DNA of 64,000 nt from Fodinibius sp052060035 (GTDB taxonomy: Bacteria; Bacteroidota; Rhodothermia; Balneolales; Balneolaceae). The notes under the pieces were generated by a model. The model was given only the letters and a program-made list of their open reading frames with translations. It searched no databases and was not told the origin of the DNA. A program made the translations under genes and the position numbers. The DNA lies in contig NZ_JBPOEA010000016.1 in assembly GCF_052060035.1 (NCBI RefSeq), forward strand, positions 1-64,000, in the 5' to 3' direction. Positions within the stretch are counted from its first letter, which is position 1; each line of letters starts with the position of its first letter. This document shows, piece after piece, positions 52,885 to 61,834 of the stretch.

Positions 52885-54438
52885 ATGGGGCAAAAGACCT
52901 CGTATTTTAAGAAATATCGGGAACAAAAAAGCAATACAGTGAATATTACCATAGCCAATTTGTATGACGACCTTACCCAAAGCATTAACCATCTAAAGAG
53001 AGATAAAACAGCCCTTAGAAATGCCCGTTTGGTGGTGGAAAATGCGCTTGATCGTGATGAGCCGATGTACGGCATCAATACTGGATTTGGGGCACTTGCT
53101 AACAAACGGGTAGATGGGGAAGAGCTTAAGCAGTTGCAACGCAATCTTATTTTATCTCATTCGGTGGGAGTGGGCGAATTGATTCCCAAAGATATATCCC
53201 GACTGATGCTACAGCTTAAAATCCATGCGTTGGGACTGGGCAATTCCGGAATTTCAGAAGAGACCTTTGATCGCTTGATCTATTTTTCTGACCATGATCT
53301 GATTCCTGCCATGCCCGAAAAGGGCAGTGTGGGGGCCTCGGGAGATTTGGCTCCTTTGGCCCATATGTCGTTGCCGCTGCTGGGGTATGGGTTGTTTTGG
53401 AATGCTGATGGATCAGATACGATTCCTGCCGAGAAAGTGCTGAATGAACACGATTTGGAACCTATCGATCTGCAAGCTAAAGATGGGCTTTCCCTGATTA
53501 ACGGCACCCAGCTGATGGGGGCTTATGGCGCGTATGTGCTTGAAAAGTCGCTGAGCTTATTGAAAGCTGCTGATCTCATTTCGGCTATGAGTCTGGAGGC
53601 GTTGCAAGGAAGCATAAAGCCGTTTGATGAGCGCATTCACGAAATTCGTCCGCATAAAGGTCAGCAGGAGGTAGCTAATAATGTACGAGAGTTGTTGGTG
53701 GAAAGTGAGATTTTAGAGTCACATCGTGACTGCGGAAAAGTGCAAGATCCGTACTGTTTGCGATGCGTCCCACAGGTGCATGGCGCCAGCCGCGATGGAC
53801 TGCGTTACTGCCGACAGAGCATTGAAACAGAGCTTAATTCGGTAACCGATAATCCCCTCGTTTTTGAGGATGGTGATATCATCAGTGGTGGGAATTTTCA
53901 TGGCCAGCCCTTGGCGCTGGCGTTAGATCACGCCAAAATTGCTCTGGCAGAACTGGCCAGTATTTCTGAGCGACGAACGTATTTGCTGCTCGAAGGCCAT
54001 GATGGATTGCCGGAGCTATTGATGCAAGAAACGGGCATTAATTCAGGATTTATGATTCCGCAATACACCTCGGCTTCTTTAGTATCCGAAAACAAGGTAC
54101 TGTGCCATCCTTCTTCGGTAGATTCGATTCCCACAAGCTTGGGGCAGGAAGACCATGTAAGTATGGGGAGTATCAGTGCATTGAAGCTGTTAGAGGTCTA
54201 TCAAAATGTGGAACAGGTATTAGCTATTGAATTGTTTACCGCTGCGCAGGCGTTGGATTTTCGCAAGCCATTACGACCGGGTCGCGGCGTAGAAATAGCC
54301 CATGAGTTTGTACGCGATGCGATACCGCACGCCGAGGAGGATCACTATTTTAAGGATGATATCAGCAAGGCGGTTGAGTTGCTGCAAAATAGAAGCATGG
54401 TACAAGAAGTAGAAAAGAAGCTGACTGAATTAATATAA
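52885..54438 (+). CDS. hutH: histidine ammonia-lyase
   Basis: This 517-residue enzyme deaminates histidine to urocanate, the first step of the pathway. The MIO electrophile forms from Ala151-Ser152-Gly153 in VGASGDLAPLAHMSLPLLG. Other blocks are YGINTGFGALAN, the GLSLINGTQLMGAYGA region, SLEALQGS, and NPLVFEDGDIISGGNFHGQP in part. The ATG at 52885 is chosen; the frame is open to 52801 but would overlap the start of the divergent methyltransferase. Length is normal. Confidence 0.96.
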   Translation: MGQKTSYFKKYREQKSNTVNITIANLYDDLTQSINHLKRDKTALRNARLVVENALDRDEPMYGINTGFGALANKRVDGEELKQLQRNLILSHSVGVGELIPKDISRLMLQLKIHALGLGNSGISEETFDRLIYFSDHDLIPAMPEKGSVGASGDLAPLAHMSLPLLGYGLFWNADGSDTIPAEKVLNEHDLEPIDLQAKDGLSLINGTQLMGAYGAYVLEKSLSLLKAADLISAMSLEALQGSIKPFDERIHEIRPHKGQQEVANNVRELLVESEILESHRDCGKVQDPYCLRCVPQVHGASRDGLRYCRQSIETELNSVTDNPLVFEDGDIISGGNFHGQPLALALDHAKIALAELASISERRTYLLLEGHDGLPELLMQETGINSGFMIPQYTSASLVSENKVLCHPSSVDSIPTSLGQEDHVSMGSISALKLLEVYQNVEQVLAIELFTAAQALDFRKPLRPGRGVEIAHEFVRDAIPHAEEDHYFKDDISKAVELLQNRSMVQEVEKKLTELI

Positions 54439-54450
54439 TTTAAATTTTCA

Positions 54451-54469
54451 GGGTACCGAGGCGGTGCCC
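54451..54469 (-). terminator. hairpin between hutH and the OMP-SPOR gene
   Basis: GGGTACCG pairs with CGGTGCCC over 8 bp with a 3-base loop. It lies between two convergent genes; the tail is only weakly T-rich on either strand. Probably a terminator. Confidence 0.5.
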
Positions 54470-54489
54470 GGTGTCTTTAGGACAATAAA

Positions 54490-55734
54490 TTAGTTCTCAT
54501 CCACTTTTTTTAATCCCTCAAAATCCGTCATTAAGTTAACCGGACGAGGAAAGGAGATTACGTACGCATCCTCATGGAAATTAGTCATAATCTGTTGGAT
54601 ATTTGAGGCATCCTCAAATTCCGTAAGTACACCAATTAACACTTCATAGTACCGCTTACGCTTGATGATAAAAATCTTTTCTTCAGCATTTTGTAAGGAA
54701 TCGTTTAGCTGATCCATAGCATATTTTCTAACGCGTTGGGCAGGCAACAACGCATATGAGGCAAAAATTTGCACGTAATGACCGGCCGGGAGTAATTCTG
54801 CTTTTCCTGTTTCTTGGTTTACGGCAACGGGATTAATCGATCCTTTAAGGTTGGCAAAAGCTTGTTCAAGATCGTCCATTCGTTGTTCAAGGCGATCCAT
54901 GCGCACATTCAGGGAATCAATGGCCGCACGATTGTCTTGAATGGTGGAATCGTGCTTTTGGTCGTTTTGGTCACTTCGTTTTTCCAGTTCTTCAAGCTGC
55001 GTATTTAATGTGTTGATGCGATCAACCTGGGCTACGAACAGCTCGTAATCCGATTGGCTTAAATCGGCCGGGAAAGGTTTCCATGAGGGGTGAATGGCGT
55101 TAGTTTTTCCAAAATTGATGCGGACTCCTGCAGTGAGTGCATTGATCATATCAGCACCCCAGCCTTCAGTATCATTATCCATTTCATTTGATCCAATATG
55201 AAAATCGTAGTGGGTAAACAGATCAACTGTGTTGGTAAGTTTGTATGCGATGCCGGCTCCCAGATTGTAACTTGAATTATGGTTATAGATTTTTTCAGTG
55301 GCAAGACGATAATTGTACATGTCGTAACCAACACCGGCGGTTAAAAACGGGTTAATGCGCTCAGTGATCAAGTTGATCATTAGAAGTTGATTAAGATTGA
55401 TAATATTTCGGAATGCGATCATATTCACCTTCGTCTCAAACGGAGAGTCTAATCCTTTAATATCTGTTCGTTGATAACCGAGTTCGAGCGACCAGGCTGG
55501 GGTTAAGGCGTACTGTAAGCTACCTCCAAACGAATAGGAGTCTTTGGTGTTAAGACTGAAATTACTCGACAAAAAGTATTCGTTTCTGTTGGTATCTCCC
55601 AGGCTTGCGCCTCCGTTAACCGCGATGCTGAACTTTCGAAATTCATAGTCGGAATAACTTTGAGAATAAACCAAGATTGGAATAAAACCTATGATGAATA
55701 GTAATAGAAATCTCTTGTTGATTAAATAAGCCAT
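54490..55734 (-). CDS. outer-membrane beta-barrel protein with coiled coil and SPOR-like domain
   Basis: This 414-residue protein has a signal peptide (LLLFIIGFIPILVYSQ). A barrel-type region of about 210 residues follows (LELGYQRTD, AGVGYDMYNYR). Then comes a coiled coil (VDRINTLNTQLEELEKRSD, then LNVRMDRLEQRMDDLEQAF). The C-terminal ~90 residues (GHYVQIFASYALLPAQ, YYEVLIGVLTEFEDA) resemble a SPOR peptidoglycan-binding domain. It could link outer membrane and cell wall. The combination is unusual and the domain calls are by pattern only. It runs opposite to hutH and hutI. Confidence 0.75.
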   Translation of the reverse strand: MAYLINKRFLLLFIIGFIPILVYSQSYSDYEFRKFSIAVNGGASLGDTNRNEYFLSSNFSLNTKDSYSFGGSLQYALTPAWSLELGYQRTDIKGLDSPFETKVNMIAFRNIINLNQLLMINLITERINPFLTAGVGYDMYNYRLATEKIYNHNSSYNLGAGIAYKLTNTVDLFTHYDFHIGSNEMDNDTEGWGADMINALTAGVRINFGKTNAIHPSWKPFPADLSQSDYELFVAQVDRINTLNTQLEELEKRSDQNDQKHDSTIQDNRAAIDSLNVRMDRLEQRMDDLEQAFANLKGSINPVAVNQETGKAELLPAGHYVQIFASYALLPAQRVRKYAMDQLNDSLQNAEEKIFIIKRKRYYEVLIGVLTEFEDASNIQQIMTNFHEDAYVISFPRPVNLMTDFEGLKKVDEN

Positions 55735-55923
55735 GGTAATTTCCCTCTAAAAAGCCGTTGATATTCCTTTTTGTTATGCCCTCTCTTTTTGGCATCTGTC
55801 TGATAGAAAAGCTACGCAGAAGTAAGGATATAGTCATGTTTGAATCTTCTAATAAATCGGGCTATTTGTTATTTTGTTGACCGTGGTTTAGAATAGAAAT
55901 TTTGGCTAACTAATCAGCAAAAT

Positions 55924-57144
55924 ATGCCAGTACTAACAAACATCGGATTTTTGGCAACGTGTAAAGATCAAGGGGCGCAAGATGAGATCCATCCCATAAA
56001 AAATGCGGCTATCGCCTGGAAGAATGATACCATAGAATGGGTAGGGCGTGAAAAGAATCTGCCCGAAAAATATGCCAACGAACAACAATTTGACGCGGAC
56101 GGGAAGATGGTTATTCCCGGACTTGTTGACTGTCATACGCACTTGGCATTTGGCGGATGGCGGCCTGATGAATTTGCGATGCGGGTGCAGGGAAAAAGTT
56201 ATCTTGAGATAGCAAAAGCCGGTGGTGGAATCCTTTCTACAGTAAAAGACACCCGGAAAGCCACTGAAGATGAGTTGTATGATAAGGCAGCCGGATTTTT
56301 AAAAGAGATGGCTAAGCTGGGGGTAACCACCGTGGAATGCAAGAGTGGGTATGGATTATCCGTAGAGGAGGAGTTAAAAATACTGCGCGTATATCGGCGG
56401 TTGGCCGAGGAGCAGCCTTTGGGAGTCGTATCCACCTTTTTGGGAGCCCACACTATTCCGCCCGAATATAAAGACGATCGCGAAAGTTATATTGATTTAG
56501 TAGTTGATGAAATGATACCGGCCGTTGCCGAGCAAAAGCTGGCTGATTTTTGTGATATTTTTGCCGAGGAATCGGCTTTTACCATAGATGAATCGCAGCG
56601 AATTTTAATGGCAGCCAAGGCTGCGGGATTGACACCCAAGCTCCATGCCGATCAGTTGACCTCGTGCGGTGGGGCCGAGTTGGCGGCAGAAGTAGGGGCG
56701 GCCAGTGCAGATCATCTGGAGAAGATTTCGGATGAAGGCATTGAGGCGATGGCGAAAGCAGGAGTGGTGGGAGTTACCTTGCCACTGGCGTCACTCTACA
56801 CGCAAGAAGAATTTCTGGATTGTCGCCGTTTAGTAACAGGTGGAGTAGATGTTGCGGTAGCTACTGATTTTAATCCCGGTTCGGCGCCCAGTTACGACTT
56901 GCCACTGGCGATGATGTTGACCTGTAATCATGGACGGTTAACACCCGATGAAGTGCTGAAGGGAGCGACAATATATGCAGCCAAGGCCGTTAAAAGAGAT
57001 GTAAGGCTGGGTTCTATTGAACAAGGGAAACAGGCCGATTTTGCGATTATTGATGCCCCGGATCCTAACTTTTGGATGTATCATTATAAAGGGGGGCAAT
57101 GCTTAAGAAGTTTCAAAAAAGGTCGAGAATTACTCAGGAGTTGA
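55924..57144 (+). CDS. hutI: imidazolonepropionase
   Basis: This 406-residue amidohydrolase opens imidazolonepropionate to formiminoglutamate. Metal and active-site motifs are DCHTHLAFGGWRPDEFAMR in part (CHTHLAFGG), GLSVEEELKILR, the HADQLTSCGGAELA segment, GAASADHLE, and VATDFNPGSAPS. Length and order are normal. Its TGA stop lies 3 bases before the ATG of the downstream cyclase gene, so the two are translationally close and probably one transcript. Confidence 0.97.
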   Translation: MPVLTNIGFLATCKDQGAQDEIHPIKNAAIAWKNDTIEWVGREKNLPEKYANEQQFDADGKMVIPGLVDCHTHLAFGGWRPDEFAMRVQGKSYLEIAKAGGGILSTVKDTRKATEDELYDKAAGFLKEMAKLGVTTVECKSGYGLSVEEELKILRVYRRLAEEQPLGVVSTFLGAHTIPPEYKDDRESYIDLVVDEMIPAVAEQKLADFCDIFAEESAFTIDESQRILMAAKAAGLTPKLHADQLTSCGGAELAAEVGAASADHLEKISDEGIEAMAKAGVVGVTLPLASLYTQEEFLDCRRLVTGGVDVAVATDFNPGSAPSYDLPLAMMLTCNHGRLTPDEVLKGATIYAAKAVKRDVRLGSIEQGKQADFAIIDAPDPNFWMYHYKGGQCLRSFKKGRELLRS

Positions 57145-57146
57145 TA

Positions 57147-57752
57147 ATGGCTAATCTGATGGATATGTCCGATAATTTTGAGGCGGATAAAAAAAATGGG
57201 ACAATCCTGTTTTGTGATATCCGCAATTTTACTCACTTATTTGAAGAAGAGGATCCGCTTAAGGCCGTTGCTTTTGCCAATTCTGTATTGGCGGAATTGG
57301 GGACGGTAGTTGAGCAAGGCGGCGGTGCGGTAGATCGTTTTACGGGCGATGGTTTTTTGGCTCATTTTGGAGTGCTACAGGCTGATGACTCTCACATCCA
57401 AAGTGCATGCAAAGTCGCTATTGAAATGCGGTCTGCACTACAGCAGATAAACACGCAACGGTACTTAGACGTAGAAAGTGTGGTATCTATTGGGATTGGC
57501 ATCCATAGTGGGGAGGTGGCCTATGGTGAAATTAAGACGGAGCAAATAAATCAAAAAACCGTATTGGGGGATGTGGTGAATACGGCGGCGCGTATTGAAA
57601 GGTTGACCAAACATTTTTCGGTAGATATTTTGTTATCAAACAGTAGTTATAGGTGGGTGAAAGAGGATTTTAATTTCCGGAAAATGCCCGCCCGAAAGAT
57701 CAGTGGAAAAAAGAATCAGATTACCACTCACTGGTTATTACCAATGAACTAA
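57147..57752 (+). CDS. single-domain class III adenylate/guanylate cyclase
   Basis: This 201-residue protein is one catalytic cyclase domain with no sensor or membrane part. Metal Asp residues are Asp24 (LFCDIRNFT) and Asp68 (RFTGDGFLAHFG). The base-selecting position normally Lys is Arg64; Asp142 (GDVVNTAAR) is the second base-selecting residue. Asn145 and Arg149 are the transition-state pair. It probably makes cAMP, but the Arg64 change leaves the nucleotide open. It follows hutI by 2 bases, with CAGGAG upstream, and is followed 25 bases later by a small Cys protein. A link to control of histidine use, for example through a Crp-type protein, is inferred. Confidence 0.9.
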   Translation: MANLMDMSDNFEADKKNGTILFCDIRNFTHLFEEEDPLKAVAFANSVLAELGTVVEQGGGAVDRFTGDGFLAHFGVLQADDSHIQSACKVAIEMRSALQQINTQRYLDVESVVSIGIGIHSGEVAYGEIKTEQINQKTVLGDVVNTAARIERLTKHFSVDILLSNSSYRWVKEDFNFRKMPARKISGKKNQITTHWLLPMN

Positions 57753-57777
57753 TGGCAAAAAATAGTTTCAACAACAA

Positions 57778-58089
57778 ATGGATATAACAGTAGAAGATGG
57801 AAGTCAGATAAGTGAAGAAGCGGTAGAAGAGTTAAAAAAACATGCGGATATGATCGAGTGTGAATGTCCGGCACGTCTGATGGAGATCTTAGAAGAGGTA
57901 CGTAATTTTACAAAATATACCGAGAACTGCATCGAGAAATACCCCGAGGATAAAGCCACACATAAATGGCTTAAGTCCTCATCCATGAACATCGATCAGC
58001 TGTTATCAACTACTCTTATTCAGCTGGCTCGTTACGAGGGATTTATTAATGAGGATAATGAAATTGTGGATCGTGATATTGAAGATTAA
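57778..58089 (+). CDS. small conserved-type protein with CECP motif
   Basis: This 103-residue acidic, mostly helical protein has IECECPARLMEIL with Cys28 and Cys30, and a third Cys51 in TENCIEKYPED, which could form a metal or disulfide site. I do not know the family's function, though I believe proteins with a similar CECP start exist in other phyla. It lies right after the class III cyclase gene and before hutG, so it may act with the cyclase. That link is by position only. Confidence 0.75.
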   Translation: MDITVEDGSQISEEAVEELKKHADMIECECPARLMEILEEVRNFTKYTENCIEKYPEDKATHKWLKSSSMNIDQLLSTTLIQLARYEGFINEDNEIVDRDIED

Positions 58090-58204
58090 GTTCACGCAAT
58101 TTCGCATTGAAAAACGTGGGTGTTCCCCTACATCATTTGTGGAACTGAATTCGCTTTGGTGTCGTAGAAATGGAATAACTAAACTCCTTTAAAGATGAGA
58201 TCTT

Positions 58205-58387
58205 ATGGCACCAAAAATAATGCGGAAAATGAAGAATGCCGTTGCATTGTTTAAAATACCGGCGAAGAAATTGAGTAGAGCAAAAACATTTTATGAGTCC
58301 ATCTTTGATATTAAGATGGAGGATATGGAAATGGATAACGACTGCCATCGAATGTTTGCCTGTGTACTTTACCGGCAATATGATTAG
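58205..58387 (+). pseudogene. truncated VOC/glyoxalase-like gene remnant
   Basis: The 60-residue frame (MKNAVALFKIPAKKLSRA, then KTFYESIFDIKMEDMEM) matches the first beta-alpha unit of small VOC proteins, which are normally ~125 residues. The frame ends after DCHRMFACVLYRQYD, and the second half of the domain is missing. It overlaps the start of the small membrane protein at 58380 by 8 bases. It is likely a deletion remnant. Confidence 0.75.
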
Positions 58388-58568
58388 CCGTTGGGAGAGG
58401 TCACTCTTTTTAGGATATTATGTAGCCTTCACACTATATTTGATTTTAACAGCAACAGGGCATCATCTACTACCCGTATTTAACTTGGTTGTTGGGTGGT
58501 TTGTGTTTCCGATGACGGTGATTACCGGCATTGGGATACTGCTTAAAGAATTCAGAAAAATTAATTAG
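58380..58568 (+). CDS. small two-segment membrane protein
   Basis: This 62-residue protein starts ATG at 58380 (MISRWERSLFLGYYVAF) and has two hydrophobic segments (FLGYYVAFTLYLILTATG and LPVFNLVVGWFVFPMTVI), then a basic end (LLKEFRKIN). No family is recognised. Its start overlaps the VOC remnant, and it ends 6 bases before hutG, so it may be co-transcribed with hutG. Confidence 0.6.
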   Translation: MISRWERSLFLGYYVAFTLYLILTATGHHLLPVFNLVVGWFVFPMTVITGIGILLKEFRKIN

Positions 58569-58574
58569 TCACTT

Positions 58575-59510
58575 ATGCCAGATTTAACCAAAGTTTCGAC
58601 CGATATTCCTGAAAGAGTAGATAATGATTCCCGTATTGGTCATCTGTTGGGTTCCAACCTCAATAAAGAAGAACTACCGAAGGCTGTAATCATTGGTTTT
58701 CCATCCGATAAGGGGGTTGCCATTAATGGCGGACGTACCGGCGCGGCGGATGCGCCTGAGGCTATTCGCGAGCAGTTGTATAAGATGACGCCCGACCCTG
58801 AAAATTATAATCCTTTTGTGGATTTAATTGGTGCTATTAAAGATGTGGGCGATTTGAATATCCGTTACGAGGTGGAAGAGGATCAGAAAAATCTGGGGCA
58901 GGTGTTAGCGGGTTATTTGGAGCAGGGCATAATTCCAATTATCCTTGGAGGAGGACACGAAACGGCCTTCGGACATTTTTCGGGATATGCAGAGGCGGGC
59001 TATAAAACCGCTATTTTTAATTTGGATGCGCACACAGATGTACGTTCCCTCAAAGAAGGGAGGGCCCATTCCGGGTCTCCGTTTCGTCAGGCCATAGAAC
59101 ACGAAAGTGAATGCGCCGAAATGTATCTGGTCGCTGGATTGCAACCTCATTCTGTAGCCAGATCGCATTTGCAGTATGTTAAAGAATCCGGTGGAGATTA
59201 TTTGCTGCGGGATGAAACGAACATCACCTCTATTTCAGGGTTCTTTCATCAGCATGAGAGTGATCGGCTGATGGTTACCTTCGATATGGATGCCGTGGAT
59301 CAATCCCAGGCGCCGGGTGTTAGTGCTCCCTGTGCCAATGGGTTGCCTGCTGATTTATGGTTGACGGTCGCATATCTGGCGGGTCGCAACGAGCAGGTCA
59401 CCTCCTTTGATTTGTCGGAGGTGAACCCGCGCCACGATCGTGATAATCAAACAGCAAAGCTGGCAGCTCTTACCATTTGGAACTTTTTGCTGGGATTAAG
59501 TCAGCGGTAG
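58575..59510 (+). CDS. hutG: formimidoylglutamase
   Basis: This 311-residue enzyme of the arginase/ureohydrolase family cleaves formiminoglutamate to glutamate and formamide, the last step of the pathway. The binuclear metal site is seen in GGGHETAFGH, NLDAHTDVR (D-A-H-T-D), and TFDMDAVDQ. The N-terminal GFPSDKGVAINGGRTGAADAP in part is typical of HutG. Gene order hutI-cyclase-small protein-hutG supports the role over arginase or agmatinase. It ends with a stop at 59510, followed by a gene-free 183 bases. Confidence 0.95.
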   Translation: MPDLTKVSTDIPERVDNDSRIGHLLGSNLNKEELPKAVIIGFPSDKGVAINGGRTGAADAPEAIREQLYKMTPDPENYNPFVDLIGAIKDVGDLNIRYEVEEDQKNLGQVLAGYLEQGIIPIILGGGHETAFGHFSGYAEAGYKTAIFNLDAHTDVRSLKEGRAHSGSPFRQAIEHESECAEMYLVAGLQPHSVARSHLQYVKESGGDYLLRDETNITSISGFFHQHESDRLMVTFDMDAVDQSQAPGVSAPCANGLPADLWLTVAYLAGRNEQVTSFDLSEVNPRHDRDNQTAKLAALTIWNFLLGLSQR

Positions 59511-59693
59511 AAAAAAACAAAAAATATGGACGGGAAGGGTTAGCTTAGATTGAAAGTCTATTCGGCACTATTGGTTTTCTTTACTGCTCTGCTTGCCGAC
59601 TTGCTATTTCGATAAATTTTGTGCCGACGGAACCTTCTGTGCACCGGTTTTGTAGTTATCTGTTGAATATCAATAGACAGATAGGGAAGATTT

Positions 59694-60170
59694 ATGTACA
59701 GACTTCACCAAGAACAAATTTTAAACATTTCATCCGAAGAACTGTGGGATTTTATATCGCATCCGGCTAATCTGAATGAGATTACGCCCCCGGAACTTGA
59801 TTTTACGATCATCAGTGACGTGCCGGAGAAAATGTATAACGGCTTGCTGGTCGAGTATGATGTGAAGCTCCCTTTGTTGGGACATTCGGAATGGGTAACG
59901 GAAATAAAGCATATTGTTCCCGGAAAAGAGTTTGTTGATGAGCAGCGGATTGGACCGTATCGCTTTTGGTATCACTATCATAAAATAGAAGAGGTAGAGT
60001 CGGGGGTTAAGATGATTGATGAGGTGAGTTATGTACCCCCGTATGGCATATTGGGTAAAGTCGCGAATAGCCTACTGATCAGAAATAAGCTGCGCGATAT
60101 TTTTGAATACCGAAAGCAAGTACTGCATCATCGCTACAATACCAAAAAGGCGGAAATAGAATACGGATGA
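59694..60170 (+). CDS. SRPBCC (START-like) family ligand-binding protein
   Basis: This 158-residue protein has the pattern of the polyketide cyclase/START superfamily: LNISSEELWDFISHPANL, then LDFTIISDVPEKMYNG and HSEWVTEIKHIVPG. The group with ITPPELDF is commonly linked to NAD-dependent epimerase fusions or the ligand-binding SRPBCC type. It likely binds a small hydrophobic ligand. The function is unknown. It is convergent with mrp. Confidence 0.87.
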   Translation: MYRLHQEQILNISSEELWDFISHPANLNEITPPELDFTIISDVPEKMYNGLLVEYDVKLPLLGHSEWVTEIKHIVPGKEFVDEQRIGPYRFWYHYHKIEEVESGVKMIDEVSYVPPYGILGKVANSLLIRNKLRDIFEYRKQVLHHRYNTKKAEIEYG

Positions 60171-60248
60171 CACTGACCTGATTTCCCAGATTTAAATCTT
60201 TAAAAGATATCTACAAAGACCTTTTTAATCTGCCTTTTCTGCGTTCAG

Positions 60249-61403
60249 TTACGGACGAATTTTAATATCGATTTTCTCCGTGGGATCTTGCTCTTGGTTA
60301 CGGATAGCCAGCTGCTGAATGACATTATTCGATAGCTCTACAAATTTTTGTGCTGATTTCGTTTCCATATCACCCAGCACAATGGGCTTGCCCTCATCAC
60401 TGCTTTCACGCACTTTTTGTTCCAGCGGTATTTCTCCCAAAAAGTTGGTCCCCATGCGTTCGGCAAGGTTGCGAACACCATGCTTGCCAAAGATGTGGTA
60501 TTTTTTCTCCGGCATATCTTCAGGGATGAAGTAGGCCATGTTTTCAACCATCCCCAATACCGGCACATTTACCTTCTTAAACATTGCCACACCTTTTCTT
60601 GCGTCATCCAGAGCCACATCCTGCGGGGTAGAAACAATCACTGCTCCCGTCAATGGAACGGTTTGAACCAGTGTAAGCTGAATATCACCAGTTCCGGGAG
60701 GAAGGTCCAAGACCATATAATCCAGTTCGCCCCACTCCACTTCATTCATAAATTGTTTAACGGCGCTGGTCACCATGGGGCCGCGCCAGATCATGGCTTG
60801 GTCCGGGTCAACAAGCATTCCCATAGATAGAAAACGAACGCCATATTTTTCTTTGGGAATAAGCTTCTTTTGGGTGGTAATATTGGGTCGCCCGTGGGCA
60901 TCCATCATGGTAGGAATACTGGGGCCGTAAATATCGGTATCCAACAATCCTACTTTAGCACCCGTACGAGCTAATCCGCAGGCCAGGTTAACAGCTACGG
61001 TAGACTTTCCCACGCCCCCTTTTCCTGAGGCCACGGCAATGATATTTTTAACACCCGAAAGCACTTCCTCATCCTGATCTTCCTGCTCTTCGCGCTTTTT
61101 ACGGTGGCCCTGTCCGGGGAATTCCCCTTTTTCTTCATTGTTACGAAATTTCGAAATGTTTACTGCCGTAGTGATATCGAGAACCGCATCCTTATTTACG
61201 AACTTCCGGATGGCATCTTCGCATTTTTCTTTAAGGGTTGATTCCAGCTTGGGATCTTTTTCAGGGAGATCAATCGTAAAGGTGATGAAGGAGTCCTGGA
61301 CGATCAGATCCTCAATCATATCCAGGCTTATCAGATCTTTTTCCATCCCGGGGTGCATCACATGGGTAAGTGCTGTGCGAACTTGCTGCTTATTAATGGC
61401 CAT
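60249..61403 (-). CDS. mrp: Mrp/NBP35-family iron-sulfur carrier ATPase
   Basis: This 384-residue protein has an N-terminal MIP18/DUF59 domain (residues ~5-95) followed by a P-loop ATPase. The deviant Walker A is ASGKGGVGKSTVAVNLA; later blocks are GLLDTDIYGPSIP, DYMVLDLPPGTGDIQLT, and VVSTPQDVALDDA. It loads Fe-S clusters onto target proteins. The C-terminal CxxC found in some members is not visible. It is divergent from gcvT. Confidence 0.95.
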   Translation of the reverse strand: MAINKQQVRTALTHVMHPGMEKDLISLDMIEDLIVQDSFITFTIDLPEKDPKLESTLKEKCEDAIRKFVNKDAVLDITTAVNISKFRNNEEKGEFPGQGHRKKREEQEDQDEEVLSGVKNIIAVASGKGGVGKSTVAVNLACGLARTGAKVGLLDTDIYGPSIPTMMDAHGRPNITTQKKLIPKEKYGVRFLSMGMLVDPDQAMIWRGPMVTSAVKQFMNEVEWGELDYMVLDLPPGTGDIQLTLVQTVPLTGAVIVSTPQDVALDDARKGVAMFKKVNVPVLGMVENMAYFIPEDMPEKKYHIFGKHGVRNLAERMGTNFLGEIPLEQKVRESSDEGKPIVLGDMETKSAQKFVELSNNVIQQLAIRNQEQDPTEKIDIKIRP

Positions 61404-61834
61404 GAGTTAAAATATCTTCGATTTTGGCTAAATTTTTCAGTCCTGAAAGATAATGATTTCTTGCCAGATGCTAAACGGTTTCTGAGGGAAAAGAATTCGG
61501 TTGGATAGATTTCAAATGAGACTGTTTGATCGGGTTATGGTGGGAGGAGTTGTAATATAACTAAAGGTGTGAAACTAAAAGCAGACTTAGGACAAATCAT
61601 CAGTCCGAATAAAATCCAGTTCGCTTCAGATGAACTCATCAAAACCTCAATTCCGGATGCATTCGTGGCAGTTAGCTTGACCGCCACGTAAATTATTGCA
61701 ACCGATGATCCATGTACTGCAGAGCCGACGATCAGCAAAGTATAATAAGGGATGATTAGGATTCTCAATTCTAATGCGAAATCCGTATTTTGGGCGACTG
61801 GAAAGTTGAAATAATACGAAACTACAAAGTAGCT
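61404..61834. other. intergenic region between mrp and gcvT, 431 bases
   Basis: No confident gene is present. A GTG-started frame at 61569-61691 (40 codons, plus) and a longer minus frame through 61535-61945 exist, but neither shows a known family. I looked for a glycine riboswitch before gcvT and saw no matching tandem aptamer pattern. Confidence 0.4.

Noticed and set aside
52821..53144. Long N-terminal extension of the minus-strand methyltransferase frame
   Set aside because: It is fully antisense to hutH, has no methyltransferase similarity and lies before the conserved zinc-ribbon start.
61404..61834. Possible glycine riboswitch before gcvT
   Set aside because: No tandem aptamer-like conserved core was seen in this region.
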